Notes: generated by a model from the sequence alone, not told the origin. A DNA stretch of 64,000 nt from Chamaelirium japonicum (GCA_947650365.1 OX393557.1:29377298-29441297), one strand, 5' to 3'. Shown: positions 35,220 to 47,356, numbered from the stretch's first letter. Translations and numbers: made by a program.

Positions 35220-36031
35220 CTGATTTCATACAACACAAAGGAACATAAAATTATAAATTTGAGCAAAAAAGCTACAGACTATTAGCCACGTGCATAATCA
35301 AAAAGTTCTCCGAATTTTCAGAAAATTCTCCGAATATTCGCGCACTAAGGGTCTGCCAAATAAACCGGCTTCTGATTCGTCAGTTCTTCAAATAATCACG
35401 AATAATACCAAAAATTTCCAAATAATCTAAAAAAAATCGTGAATAATTCTTCACAAACACATGAAAAATCCTAAAACCTTCAAATAATCCTGAAAATTCT
35501 ACGTAATACTGAAAAAAAAACTTCCAAATTTTCGTGATATTTTCTGAATCTTCCTCCAATTTGTCCAAACTGAATCGAATTGATCCACCACCGAAGTAGT
35601 GCCGAATCTGAACTTTGTTACTATGCCCACGTGAATACATCATAGCAATGTGAATGACAAATGAAATCCTAATAACCATCGAATTCTCAAAAGGGGGTGA
35701 AAACAAACTCAAGACTTGAAGAAACTGATCTCATGGCTGCGAAAAAATTAATTTTGATAAATTTTTCCAAAAGAAACAAACTCCCCCATGATCCTGCGTG
35801 ATAAAATTATAAAATCCAAAAAAAAAAAGAATCCTACAAATAAAAAATGATTCAAACCTAAAGATAATTGTCAACCAAAACCCCCTGCTTGATAAAATTA
35901 TAAACAAAAATCATCGATAAATACCTACAAACCCTAGCGATCTTCAATACGGAACCAAAGAGATCGCAAATCGTTGATCAATGTATATAAACCCTAGCGA
36001 TCTCCAGTGCTAACAAAGAAATCCTATATAC
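35220..36031 (-). other. 5'UTR intron of the eEF1B gene
   Basis: The acceptor is GAAATCAG just upstream of the ATG exon and the donor is AGAG/GTATAT at 36031. It contains repeated AAACCCTAGCGATCT words and several A-rich runs. 5'UTR introns are common in plant translation-factor genes and often raise expression. It was copied along with the promoter into the two downstream fragments, so the capture was at DNA level. Confidence 0.7.
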
Positions 36032-36190
36032 CTCTGGATCTAGCGAAGAAGCAATGAGCAGAGCGACGTGATGAAGGATGACGAATCGCAAGTCTGCGTG
36101 TCTCCGTCAGGGTTATATAGAAGAGCTCCTTTCTTTTCTTCTGACCGTAGGATAAGGATCCGATGGTTACACGGCTATTTAGGGTTAACC
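36032..36190 (-). promoter_or_regulatory. eEF1B promoter core and first untranslated exon
   Basis: TATATAA on the minus strand at 36112-36119, with a likely start some 30 bases on (about 36085). The untranslated exon ends at 36032. Further upstream AACCCTAAATAG (about 36176-36187) is a telo-box-like word typical of plant translation-machinery genes. Confidence 0.7.
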
Positions 36191-36308
36191 TGCAGCCGCC
36201 TGTACCCCTCGGATCCGATATAAATTAAGATTCAAACCCGAGTATACTTTAGGATCCGAAACCGAACAAGAAATAGGATCCGGTCAATCAAAGTTTGGGA
36301 TTTGGATC

Positions 36309-36719
36309 CGATAGGCCTTGCCGGTCACATGGCCGGCGGCCATGGCCACCCCGAGAGGGAACCGGAGGAGGGGTCGGGCTGGGCAGGTCGGCTGGATTCA
36401 CACCAAGAAAAAAAAAAAAAAGAGAGAGAAAAGGGGAAGGGGCTGACCGTTCAGTTGGGGGAGGGTCGTCGGCTTCGGCTGGCTCCTCCTCCGGCTGCTC
36501 CTCTTCTTGCTCACCAACAGGGGGGTTTTATTTATAGGGCGAGGGGCTGCGGGATTCTCGGAGAGATGGAGGGGGGCGGCTGTGATGGGGGCCGGGGGGG
36601 AGGAGATAGAGATCCGAGAGAAAGAGAGAGGGGGGACGGCTGTGATGGGGGAGAGAGAGATCGGATCTGGCAGGGAGGGGATCGGGGCTGACGGGGGAAG
36701 GGATCGGGGTTGAGAGGGG

Positions 36720-36755
<36 letters not shown>

Positions 36756-37143
36756 GGAGAGATGGGGGTTGGGTTAGGGTTTGGGTTTAGATTTAGTTTT
36801 TTGTTCTATTTTATTTATTTGTCTTTCTCTCTTTTTTTTTTTTTAATAAGAATTGGCTCGACTCATGCTCTCGAACCCACGTCGCACTAAGACTCTGCCG
36901 GCACGCGAACATCGTCAGGTCCGATCGACTCGGATAAGCATCAATTAATTAATTAACTAAAATTATCATGCACTGATACATGCACGTACAAGTCCAAGCA
37001 TAAAATACTATTCTTTCACCGTCGCCTTGCGACTCGGACGTCGAACCCATTGTTCGGTCCAACTTAAGCTCAAGCACACAGGATCAATAATCATTTTAAA
37101 AAAATCAAATCAATAATTCTAGCAATAATATAATAATAATAAA
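36309..37143. other. GA-rich and unassigned sequence
   Basis: 36340-36770 is strongly purine-rich (GGGGGAGGAG, (GA)n at 36726-36752); the long frames there are compositional. After 36780 it is AT-rich with an ATTAATTAATTAA run at 36941. Homology with the captured eEF1B fragments stops at about 36308. Confidence 0.5.
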
Positions 37144-37869
37144 ATGACAAAACTAGGTTGCCATAAACGAAAACAACTCTGGAGTACTGGGTATTACAAA
37201 AAATATGACAAGTATTGGAGAAACTATGAAACAATTAACCCTTGTTTGTTTGTTGCTGTATTACTTGATCCCTGTCACAAGGAACGACTTCTGAGATATT
37301 ATTTTAGCATGTTGTGTGGTAAAAGTATGACTATTCACCTAACAAGTAGGGTGAAAAATACTTTGAATAAATTGTTTGATCAATATAAATTACTCTACTT
37401 CAAGATAGTGGAAATTCTGGATAATTCGCATAATGCACATGAGATGGAAATTGATAATAGTGAGATAAATGCTGATATGCTATTCAATTCTGGCTATATG
37501 AGGCTTTTGAGGGAGACTGATGGTGTGGAGTGCAAAACAGAAGTGGATCGTTATTTGATGGAGTCATGTGAGGATCCAGATGATAGTAGCTTTGATATTT
37601 TGGTTTGGTGGAAAACCAATTCTTTCAAATACATGATTTTGTCATATATTGCGGGAGATGTTTTAGATGTACCTATATCTACTGTAGCTTCTGAGTCGGC
37701 GTTTAGTACCGGTGGTCACATTCTTGATCCATTTTGGAGTTCATTGTCTCCAAGAACAATTAAGACACTCATTTGCACACAAAATTGGTTATGTTCATCA
37801 TTGGAAATTGATCTTTATGAGTCAATGAATGAGACTGAAGAAATTGATTCAGGTAATATAACCTTTTAA
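37144..37869 (+). pseudogene. hAT transposase, C-terminal part (RICESLEEPER-like)
   Basis: About 241 open codons. The first part (KYDKYWRNYETINPCLFVAV, LLDPCHKERLLRYYF) is the hAT RNase-H-like region; the second (DILVWWKTNSFKYMILS, VPISTVASESAFSTGGHILD, SLSPRTIKTLICTQNWL) is the hAT dimerisation domain. Family members have about 600-700 residues with a BED zinc finger and the DDE triad, so roughly the N-terminal two thirds is missing and the ATG used is internal. Downstream, GGTTTCAAACCGATGCATAC followed by CCCTA at about 38557-38579 looks like the inverted right end of the element. The open frame suggests recent truncation or a host-used fragment; truncation is more likely. Confidence 0.85.
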
Positions 37870-38579
37870 ATTGTTATTAAGTTTGCTAGCTATTATTTAT
37901 TATCCATCTTTTGTTAAATCCTCTCTTTTAATTTATTTTTTGCCCCTCTTGTAGACATTTTAGGTGGTGCTTCAGAGCTTACGCTTGATGATAATTGATT
38001 GGTTGCCGGTTGCATTTAATGGTAAGTTATTCTAACTTATTTAAAGCACAGTGATGTAATTATAAATTTTTTAGTTCAATGATGTAATTAAAAATTTTAT
38101 GTTTTGTAATTTGTAGTAACCACATGATAGCATTATGAATGGGGATTCTTTCTTGGAGCTGGTTTAGATCTTATCCATGAGATTTCTCTATGAAGAAGTC
38201 ATGTGAATTTTTGTTTAATTGTTAAGATTATGCTTTGTAGTTTTTAATATTTAATGGATATGAATATTGTGGTAATGTATATAATGGTATTGTTGTTGAT
38301 AACTTGGTATTTTGGTAAGTAATGTAGTATCATTTTATAACTTTTGAAAATAATCATTTTTAAGTTAAAACGAGGTCTAAATAAAAACAAAGAAAAACCT
38401 AGTAAGCATATGGGCCAAAGCCCAAACCGACATCCAATCCAATCCAAACCGACTTTCATTGGATTGGATTCCAGTCTGAATCGATTTGAATCGAATTGAA
38501 AATTCTCAAAACCAACCTAGGTTGGATCAGTTTGGGTTTTGCCTAATTAGGTCGGTTTCAAACCGATGCATACCCCTAC
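37870..38579 (+). other. 3' part of the hAT element
   Basis: AT-rich, ending with CCAATCC/GGATTGG words and the hAT-type terminus (inverted TAGGGGTATGCATCGG). No further exon is certain. Confidence 0.5.
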
Positions 38580-38790
38580 TGTAACTAGTAGCCATTTTAA
38601 GTTATTTGTATTTTTCCAAGTAAAAAAAAAAACTCTTACTAGTAATAGCTATAAACAGTTACATTGACTTTTACTTTTTCTTTCAATCACGATGAAGCTT
38701 TTCGTGTCTCAACTCGAGGAGCTTCTCCCTAATGGTGAGTCATCTTTTCCTCTCCTCACCGATAGTAGATTGGCTTCTCCTCTTCTCAAA
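38580..38790. repeat. Repeat R copy 1, truncated
   Basis: GTAACTAGTAGCCATTTTAA through TTGGCTTCTCCTCTTCTCA. It matches the R parts at about 40901 and 43226. Its left side is replaced by the hAT end. Confidence 0.8.
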
Positions 38791-40250
38791 CACATCTTGA
38801 GAAGTGCATCAATGTGGTTATACCACCGAGCTACATTGACATAATCCGGGGACGGCTTCGCAAAAAAGGCAGAATGTACGATGTTATCATCCTTGGAGGC
38901 TTCGTAACAGCAACAAGTTCAAGTCCAATCATCTTGAAAATCCCATGAACAAACAATCGAAGCATTCATGTGCAATATAAAAGCAAATCAACGCTTACCC
39001 AGTAACATAACTGAGGTGAGAAGATAGTCATTCAGTTTCTAAACGTCAGCCTCCGAGTTAAGATTGTAGAAAGTGGCAGCCATGGTATCGAAAAATTCAT
39101 TGATTTCATACACACAAAGGAACATAAAATTATAAATTTGAGCAAAAAAACTACAGACTATTAGCCACGTGCATAATCAAAAAGTTCTCTGAATTTTTGG
39201 AAAATTCTCTGAATATTCACGCACTAAGGGTCGGCTGAATAAACCGGCTTCTGATTCGTCAGTTCTTCAAATAATCATGAATAATCCCAAAAATTGCCGA
39301 ATAATCTAAAAAAACTCGTGAATAATTCTTCACAAACACATGAAAAATCCTAAAACCTTCAAATAATCCTGAAAATCTAAGTAATACTGAAAAAAAAAAA
39401 CTTTCGGATTTTCGTGATATTTTTTCAAATGTTCCTCCAATTTGTCCAAACTGAACCGAATTGATCCACTACCGAAGTAGTGCCAAATCCGAACTTTGTT
39501 ACTATGCCCACGTGGATACATCAGAGCAATGTGAATGACAAATGAAATCTTAATAACCACCGAATTCTCAAAAAGAGGTGAAAAAGACCTCAAGACATGA
39601 AGAAACTGATCTCAAGGCTACGAAAAAAATAATTTTGATCAATTTTTTCAAAAGAAACAAACCCCCCCAATGTCCTGCATGATAAAATTATAAAATCAAA
39701 AAAAAAAATCCCACAAATAAAAAGGATTTAAACCTAAAGATAATTGTAAACCAAAATCCCCTCATGATCTTGCTTGATAAAATCATAAAAAAAACAAAGA
39801 AATCCACAAATCATCGATAAATACCTACAAACCCTAGTGCTCTTCAATACGGAGCCATAGAGATCGCAAATCGTTGATCAATGCATATAAACCCTAGCGA
39901 TCTCTAGTACTAACAAAGAAATCCCGTATACCTCTCTGGATCTAGCGAGGAAGCAATGAGCAGAGCGACGCGAGGAAGGATGATGAATCGCAAGTCTGCG
40001 TCGAAGGTGTTTCTACAAAAAAAAATGAAGAAGTCTGCATCGGGGTTATATAGAAGACCTCCTTTCTTTTTTTTCTGATCGTAGGATAAGGATCGAATTG
40101 TTACACATCTATTTAGGGTTAACCTGCAATCGCATGTACCCCTCGGATCCTATATAAAGTAAGATTCAGACCCGAATATATCTTAGGATCTGAAACCAAA
40201 CTAGAAATAGGAACCCGGTCAATCAAAGTTTGGGATTTGGATTCGATAGG
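38791..40250 (-). pseudogene. Captured eEF1B fragment 1 (promoter, 5'UTR intron, exons 1-2)
   Basis: It aligns with 34911-36308 of the intact gene: exon 2, intron 1, exon 1, 5'UTR intron, TATA box. Homology starts exactly at the 3' edge of exon 2. In exon 1 the codon for residue 15 has become a stop (CAG to TAG) and one base is missing later, so it is not translatable. It shares with fragment 2 an extra segment near the TATA box (GGTGTTTCTACAAAAAAAAA) that the gene lacks. Confidence 0.92.
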
Positions 40251-41110
40251 GTGCTGGGATGTTAGTTCACAATTTTTTTTAATGAATTTTATTTTCTATA
40301 AAACATGGTTTTTTCAAATTTTAGATTTTGGTGATTATATTGAAATTTCAGATTTTTTGTCTGCAAAACCAGTATTATCTAGGATCAGTTTCGGAATTAT
40401 CGATGTTTACTAATAAACCTTGTTTTGTGATTATTTTCCCTATCTTCAACATTTGTCTATCTAAGATATAAACCAGATCCCAATTATTGTACCGCGACAT
40501 TAAACCCTAGTGTTACTCGGTTTTAGGGTGTGTTGTACACTTCATTGATCATGAAAAAAATAGATCTTGGGGCATATGATGCTCTATCAAATGGCAAAGA
40601 GTTCTCGACATCCACCCGGGGAGCGGACTAGCCTATACTATATAGCAAACCCTTAATTACTGTAGAACTATAGTAATCTGGGGGAAATCGACAGGGACTG
40701 CTTGATGGAGGCTCGATTACAGTGTTAGAATGTGATGTAATCGTATTGACAAACCAGAAAAACTTATTGTGTAGACTATAAGGGCATGTTTGTAATTAGT
40801 CAACGTAGCATCTAGTAAAGTAACACTCAAAAAAATGTTACTTTTCTTGGTGTGTATTCATATTTGGCATAATAAAGTAAATCCTAAAATGTTAAAAGGT
40901 ACTAACTAGTAGCCGTTTTAAGTTATTTGTGTTTTTCCAAGTAAAAAAAAACTCTTACTAGTAACAACTATAAACAGTTACATTGACTTTTACTTTTTCT
41001 TTTCAATCGCGATGAAGCTTTTCGTGTCTCGCCTCGAGGAACTTCTCCATAATGGTTAGTCATCTTTTCCTCTCCTCACCGACAGTAGACTGGCTTCTCC
41101 TCTTCTCAAA
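40251..41110. repeat. Repeat unit U plus R, copy 2
   Basis: Non-coding, starting TGCTGGGATGTTAGTTCACA and ending with R. The same ~860 bp recurs at 42579-43432. TATAGCAAACCC and TGATGGAGGCTCGATTAC are shared. It has no LTR-type primer or polypurine site that I can see. Confidence 0.8.
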
Positions 41111-42578
41111 CACATCTTGAGAAGTGCATCAATGTGGTTATACCACCGAGCTACATTGACATAATCCAACGACGGCTTCGAAGAAAAGGTAGAATGTACG
41201 ATGATATCATCATTGGAGGCTTGGTAACTGCAAAAAGTTCATGTCCAATCGTCTTGAAGATCCCATGAACAAACAATCGAAGCATTCATGTGCAATATAA
41301 AAGCAAATCAACGCTTACCCGGTAACATAACTGTGGGTGAGAAGATAGTCATTCAGTTTCTGAACACCAGCCTCCGATTTAAGATTATAGAAAGTGGCAA
41401 CCATTGGTATCGAAAGAATTCGTTGATTTCATACACACAAAGGAGCATAAAATTATAAATCTGAGCAAAAAAACTACAGACTATTAGCTACATGTATAAT
41501 CAAAAAGTTCTTCGAATTTTTGAAAAATTCTTTGAATATTCGCGCACTAAGGGTCTGCCGAATAAACCGGCTTCTGATTCGTCAGTTCTTCAAATAATCA
41601 GAATAATCCCAAAAATTGCCGAATAATCTAAAAAAAATCGTGAATAATTCTTCACAAACACATGAAAAATCCTACAACATTCAAATAATCCTGAAAATTC
41701 TAAGTAATACTGAAAAAAAAAACTTCTGAATTTTCATGATATTTTCTGAATCATCCTCCAATTTGTCCAAACTGAACCGAATTGATCCACCACCGAAGTA
41801 GTGCCGAATCTGAACTTTGTTACTATGCCCATGTGGATACATCAGAGCAATGTGAATGACAAATGAAATCTTACTAACCATCGAATTCTCAAAAGGGGGT
41901 GAAAACAAACTCAAGACATGAAGAAACTGATCTCATGGCTGCAAAAAAAATAATTTGATCAATTTTTCCAAAAGAAACAAACCCCCCATAATCCTGCGTG
42001 ATAAAATTATAAAATCAAAAAAAAAAAAAAAAAGAATCCCACAAAAATAAAATGATTCAAATCTAAAGATAATTGTAAACCAAAACCCCCTCATGATCCT
42101 GCTTGATAAAATTAAAAAAAAAAATAGAAATCCACAAATCATCGATAAATACCTACAAAGCCTAGCGATCTTCAATATGGAACCATTGAGTTGGAAATTT
42201 CGTCGATCAATGCATATAATCTCTAGCGATCTCCAGTACTAACAAAGAAATCCCATATACCTCTGGATCTAGCGAAGAAGCAATGAGTAGAGCAACGAGA
42301 GGAAGGATGATGAATCGCAAGTCTGTGTCGGGGGTGTTTCTGCAAAAAAAAAAATGAAGAAGTCTGCGTCGGGGTTATATAGAAGAGATCCTTTCTTTTC
42401 TTCTGACCGTAGGATAAGGATCGGATTGTTACACTGCTATTTAGGGTTAACCTGCAGCCGCCTGTACCCCTCGGATCCTATATAAAGTAAGATTCAAACC
42501 CGAATATATCTTAGGATCCGAAACCAAACTAGAAATAGGATCCTGGTCAATCAAAGTTTGGGATTTGGATTCAATAGG
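41111..42578 (-). pseudogene. Captured eEF1B fragment 2 (promoter, 5'UTR intron, exons 1-2)
   Basis: Same extent and same extra TATA-proximal segment (GGTGTTTCTGCAAAAAAAAA) as fragment 1, so both derive from one capture followed by tandem duplication (spacing about 2320 bp). Exon 1 keeps its ATG and an open frame ([20 protein letters not shown]) and exon 2 is largely intact. With its TATA box it could be transcribed into repeat R, but it lacks the exchange domain. Confidence 0.92.
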
Positions 42579-43432
42579 GTGTTGGGATGCTAGTTCACAG
42601 TTTTTTTTAATGAATTTTAAGTTCTATAAAACATGGTTTTTTCAAATTTCAAATTTTGGTGACAATATTGAAATTGCAGATTTTTTCTTTGCAAAACCAG
42701 TATTATCTAGGATCGGTTCCGGGATTATCGATGTTTACTAATAAAACTAGTTTTGCGGTTATTTTCTCTATCTTCAACATCTGTCTATCTAAGATATAAA
42801 CCAGACCCCAATTATTGTTCCTCGACATTAAACCCTAGTGTTACTCAGTCTTAGGGTGTGATGTACACTTCATTGATCACGAAAAAAATAGATCTTGGGG
42901 CATATGATGCTCTATCAAATGGCAAAGAGTTCTCGGTATCCACCCGGGTAGCGGACTAGCTATACTATATAGCAAACCCTCCATTATTGTAGAACTATAG
43001 TAATCCGTGGAAAATCGACAGGGGCTGCTTGATGGAGGCTTGATTACGGTGTTAGAATGTGATGTAACCGTATTGACAGACCAGGAAAACTTATTGTGCA
43101 GACTATAAGGGCATGTTTGTATTTAGTCAACGTAGGATCTAGTAAAGTAACACTAAAAAAAATGTTACTTTTCTTGGTGTGTATTCACATTTTGCATAGT
43201 AAAGTATATCCTAAAATGTTAAAAGGTACTAACTAGTAGCCGTTTTAAGTTATTTGTATTTTTTCAAGTAAAAAAAGAACTCTTACTAGTAACAGCTATA
43301 AACAGTTACACTGACTTTTACTTTTTCTTTCAATCGCGATGAAGCTTTTCGTGTCTTGCCTCGAGGAGCTTCTCCCTAATAGTTAGTCGTCTTTTCCTCT
43401 CCTCACCAATAGTAGATTGGATTCTCCTCTTC
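42579..43432. repeat. Repeat unit U plus R, copy 3
   Basis: As at 40251-41110, but after R the text goes on as TTCTCACTGACAGTAGATCA towards the dynamin exon instead of entering an eEF1B fragment. It therefore shows the sequence context next to which the eEF1B piece was placed. Confidence 0.8.
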
Positions 43433-43543
43433 TCACTGACAGTAGATCAGCTTCTCCTCTCCTTAATCAAGTCATCCCTAATGACTGAATTCTCCTCATA
43501 TCATGCTCTCTCTCTCTCTCTCTCTAGGGTTAGGGCTTCGAAG

Positions 43544-43618
43544 ATGATGACCATGGAGAGATTTATCGGCCTCGTGAATAGGATCCAAAGGGCCTGCACG
43601 GTCCTCAATGACCATGGC
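43544..43618 (+). pseudogene. Captured first exon of a DRP1-type dynamin
   Basis: A CT-rich leader and AGGGTTAGGGCTTCGAAG precede an ATG opening a frame with IGLVNRIQRACTVLNDHG, the N-terminus of plant dynamin-related protein 1 (membrane fission at the cell plate and endocytosis). A donor-like GGC/GTGCGA ends it; without splicing it stops at 43639. The GTPase domain with its P-loop should follow and is absent, and copia sequence starts about 90 bases later. A gene fragment. Confidence 0.8.
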
Positions 43619-43709
43619 GTGCGAGACAGTCATAATTAGGGTTTTGACATGATGTTTGTGATTTTATAATTGGGTTTGTGAATTTTTTTGATTTGGGGAT
43701 TAGGGTTTT

Positions 43710-43955
43710 GACAATAGAGCTGCTATTAGCATTGCTCATAATCCGGTCCAACATGACCGCACAAAGCATATGGAGGTTGATAGGCACTTCATCAAAGTGA
43801 AGATCTCTACTAGAGTGATTGGCACATCATATACACGAACCGAGAATCAGCTCACTAATATCCTCACAAAGGAGTTACCGACCGAAGGTTGGATTCCATC
43901 CTTGTCAAGTTGGGCATGTGTAACCCCCATGCACCAACTTGAGGGGGAGTGTTAG
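43710..43955 (+). pseudogene. Copia RNase H C-terminus
   Basis: AAISIAHNPVQHDRTKHMEV, DRHFIKVKISTRVIG and NQLTNILTKELPTEGW are the last part of copia RNase H. The rest of Pol is missing; the left junction falls in the intron-like text after the dynamin exon. A polypurine tract (TTGAGGGGGAG) ends it. Confidence 0.85.
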
Positions 43956-44105
43956 CTATGTTGGTGATATGGGCCCATACACTATGGCCCAGGTCCACTG
44001 TTGATGGATATATATATGTTACCATGTATCACTATGAAACTAATTTGATCTCTATCTCTCTCTCATTGCGCTTCTCCATGTTTGGCTCTTGCTTCTAGGG
44101 TGACA
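43950..44105 (+). repeat. Probable copia 3' LTR
   Basis: It begins TGTTAGCTATG immediately after the polypurine tract and ends with TGACA, directly before the next LTR. About 156 bp. No partner LTR is visible. Confidence 0.55.
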
Positions 44106-44106
44106 T

Positions 44107-44585
44107 TGTTGGAATTAAATCCTATTATCAAAGTTGCAGCGGAAGAAAAAGATAGATTCGAGGATCTCATGGTGTATGTTTCATTATAACTAATTCTACA
44201 AAATAATCTACATACAAATCTATGATCTTAGCATATGTGCGGACACCCTAGAGGCATACTACGATCTACGGAAGACATGCATGCATCTAGTTAGGTGTTT
44301 AAAATCATCATATCTTATGGATCTTTGATCCGAAGAGAATGGAACGATGATGAACCGCACAAGAATCGAGAGAAAAGTTATAAGATAACATATTGTCCTT
44401 TGCGAATGGAGGAATCCTCGAAGTCCTATCTCTAAGTGCAAGGATTACGAGCCGACGGATGATCACGTTGCGAAGACGATGACGCTCCAAAGCCTTCTCT
44501 TCTCTTTCTCTTTTTTTCTTCCTTCTCCTTTACTTCCTCCTTTCTTCCTCCTTTTTCTTGGCCGAAACCATAAATGAGAGAGAGG

Positions 44586-44616
<31 letters not shown>

Positions 44617-45990
44617 GTCAGATTTCTCAAGGGGAGGGAGAAAATTAGGATTTTTCCAAGAGATAAGAGAGAGAAACTTGCACACACCTTGGGCCGACCC
44701 CTTCTCTCCTATTTCCACTTATAGGGCCGGCCCCTTAGAGATAAAGATGAGGGGGGGGGGGGGGGGGGTCGGATTTTCCATGGTTAGAGCTTCCCTTTAT
44801 CTCATAGACACTTTGGATGAAAACGCTCTTATGTCGGAAAATCGCTGATAGAAAGATAGATTGAGGTACGCTAGTCGGAATTAAGTTCCGTCAGTGCCTA
44901 TGAGCTCTTGGAATTATTTCGCTCATTTTAAGATCAATATTCAATATGTTCTAAGCCATATTTCAGTATTTACCAAAATACCTCTATGGCCCATAATATA
45001 TATGAATTAGGTTCTTAGGCTTTGGGCTTGCGCTCCATCGCGCTACTTCGCATCCAACTTGCCCAACTATATCGGAGAACAATTTCTATACGCAACAACA
45101 TGGTAGAATCTTCAGGGTTTAGGATCTCTAACTCCAACCGGATCCCTGATTAATTATTCCGGTGACACACCGAAAGTTTCGTTAATCAGCCCTAATCCGA
45201 TTAACCCACGTAGCCACCCAGAGTGCGACGCAAGTTGAAATCTAGTGATCCTAAACTTATGTTACTCCCTCATAACCTTATTCTCTATTATACTCTAATA
45301 ATCTTTAGTCCCTCATATTATTGGTGCCATGATTCGACTCAAGCAGTGGGGAGCATCGTCAGATCCCGATCGATCATCTGACTAGGATTTGATGACTTGT
45401 CATCTATAACACCACACACCTTCCGATGCTATACCTAGCATCCGAAATGTCATCAGTCATACTGATAACCACCAGGCCTAGATTAATTATGTGGACAGAT
45501 TGACTCATCAAGACGCACTCATCCAACACTGGACGTCAGATAACCTGTAGGGATATTACATGCCACTCTAGCATCAGTCGGGTAACCCAACATACAGTGG
45601 TATTGGACTATTAAGGGTCAACATACGTTGACACATCAAAGTACCACTCAACTGGTTAGCTCAATGTACATGGTTCCTCAGGGTTAAGGACATATTATCT
45701 ATAGTAGTAAGACGGCTCATGTACCAGTGTCTGAATCACTGATCTGTGCATTGTCTTGGTTCCTGTTCAACACGATCATCGTACTTGGTCAGGTGAATGG
45801 GAATCCCATGTTCCCGTGATGGAGACTTCACCACATCCTCTACCTGCCAACAGCTTATTCTCAGTGAAGCGTCCAGCATCACCAAAGCTGTGAACTAGTT
45901 CTAGGTCTATGCAGAACGAGTCCACTAGGTCTCCCAAGCATGGATCCACCATGCGCCTCAGTGGCCTACTGTGTTCCTTAGGGTCCTTTA
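44107..45990 (-). repeat. Probable solo LTR (related to the LTRs at 58964 and 60551)
   Basis: It begins TGTTGGAATTAAATCC, the inverse of an LTR end. Stretches such as CCACCCAGAGTGCGACGC, GTGCATTGTCTTGGTTCC and CCAACAGCTTA match the reverse complement of 60.7-62.8 kb. No primer site adjoins its left end, so it is a solo or 3' LTR on the minus strand. It contains G-runs at 44607 and 44752 and a CT/GA-rich segment. The right border is uncertain. Confidence 0.65.
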
Positions 45991-46810
45991 TTATATATGA
46001 ATTAACACACACCAAAGTTGTATTCTAATTAAAACAATAACCAAAGTTATCTTTATTAATGTTAATACAGAAAATTCACGCTCAAGACACACGAGCAACA
46101 ACAGACACCTCGTGTCACCCATCAATAATTTCTCTCTATGTAACATTCTATCTAAAAGAACCACCTACAAAATCCAATCTCTACAATGTTTCTCGCTCTA
46201 AAATATTCTCCCTATAATGTGTTCTCTCTATAACACTCTCTTTACATCATTATTTATAATAGTATTCTCTCTACAACATATTTTGTATAATATTTCTTTT
46301 ACAATATATATTCCTATGCAGTATTCATTTTCTAAGCTCTACAAAATTTCTCGCATTCGCTCTCGACAATATTTACTCTATATATTATTCTCTCTCTGTT
46401 ATTTTTTTTATTTCTACACCATATAGTATCTCCACACACATATTCTCCAGGGGCAACACAAGGGCATTCCTAGGCCAGCCTTCAAACATAAGGAGTTGGA
46501 GCCTTGGGCCTTTGCAACTGCAAAGCCGTCACCTTTCTTGCCTCCTCATCATTTTGACTCCCAACTTCTTGACAGGACTTCGGTAGGTCCGTCCCATTGA
46601 GACTTTTTCCAAATGTGTAGGGTGTGTGGAAGTTCAGGAATCGAGAAACATGATCACCACCATTAGATGCATTTGATGTGGTGTCCAACTTTCCAAGATA
46701 GTAAATACTTGATCATTTATTTCGAATATATTTTCTCATACCTTGGATTATCAGTGGGTATGGATACTTACAATCCTAAATTTAATAGAGGGGTTGATGG
46801 AGAGGCAAAA
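45991..46810. other. Unassigned; degenerate CTCTCTATAACA repeats
   Basis: 46120-46440 contains many irregular TTCTCTCTATAA / TACAATATT units. 46440-46800 has no recognisable gene; a minus-strand frame (46482-46688) is not similar to anything I know. Confidence 0.4.
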
Positions 46811-47356
46811 CCACTATAAATGGGCTCGGGCCAGCCAGAGGCCCATTGGATCCGGCCCGATTTGGACTTAGTTTGGGCGGAGTTAGCTTGGGCTTTTGGC
46901 CGGTTTGGGTTTAAAAATTCAGGCCCAAATGTATTATTGGTCGGGCAAGGGCTAACCCAACCCTAAACCCGAACCGAAGCACGGATTATTTTATTCTTAA
47001 TTTTTATATATAACACATGTAAAATTTTACACACATCTAATATGTAAATATAAATCTCGTAGACTTTAGGAGCATTACTTCACATGTATATTTTTAAGAT
47101 CTACCATAATCAATGTTATTTTCATTTTTTGTCGTGTGATCAACAAAGAGGAAAAAAATTAGGCATCACCAAGCTATAAGTCTGGGCTTAATTTGGGCCG
47201 GGTTTGGGCTTGGGTTTTCATATAAAAGTTATGGGCAGGATTTGGACCAAGTCAAAAAAAAATTAATTTGGGTCCGGTCAGGATCTAAGTACACCCTCAC
47301 AAGTTTAGGTCGAGACAGGACTTGGTGTGACCTGACTAGAGCCCGGTCCACTTACA
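46811..47356. mobile_element. MITE-like element (GGGCCGGGC type)
   Basis: CTATAAATGGGCTCGGGCC at the left and, inverted, TTGTAAGTGGACCGGGCTC at the right form imperfect terminal repeats. The interior is rich in GGGCTTGGG and CCCAA words. Confidence 0.5.

Noticed and set aside
36295..36713. Gly/Arg-rich frames upstream of the eEF1B promoter
   Set aside because: Purine-rich low-complexity DNA; composition alone keeps the frames open.
40251..44105. R-X-UR-X-UR structure as an LTR retrotransposon recombination array
   Set aside because: The repeated unit lacks visible TG/CA termini with primer and polypurine sites, and the X part contains introns; kept as a tandem duplication of unknown mechanism.
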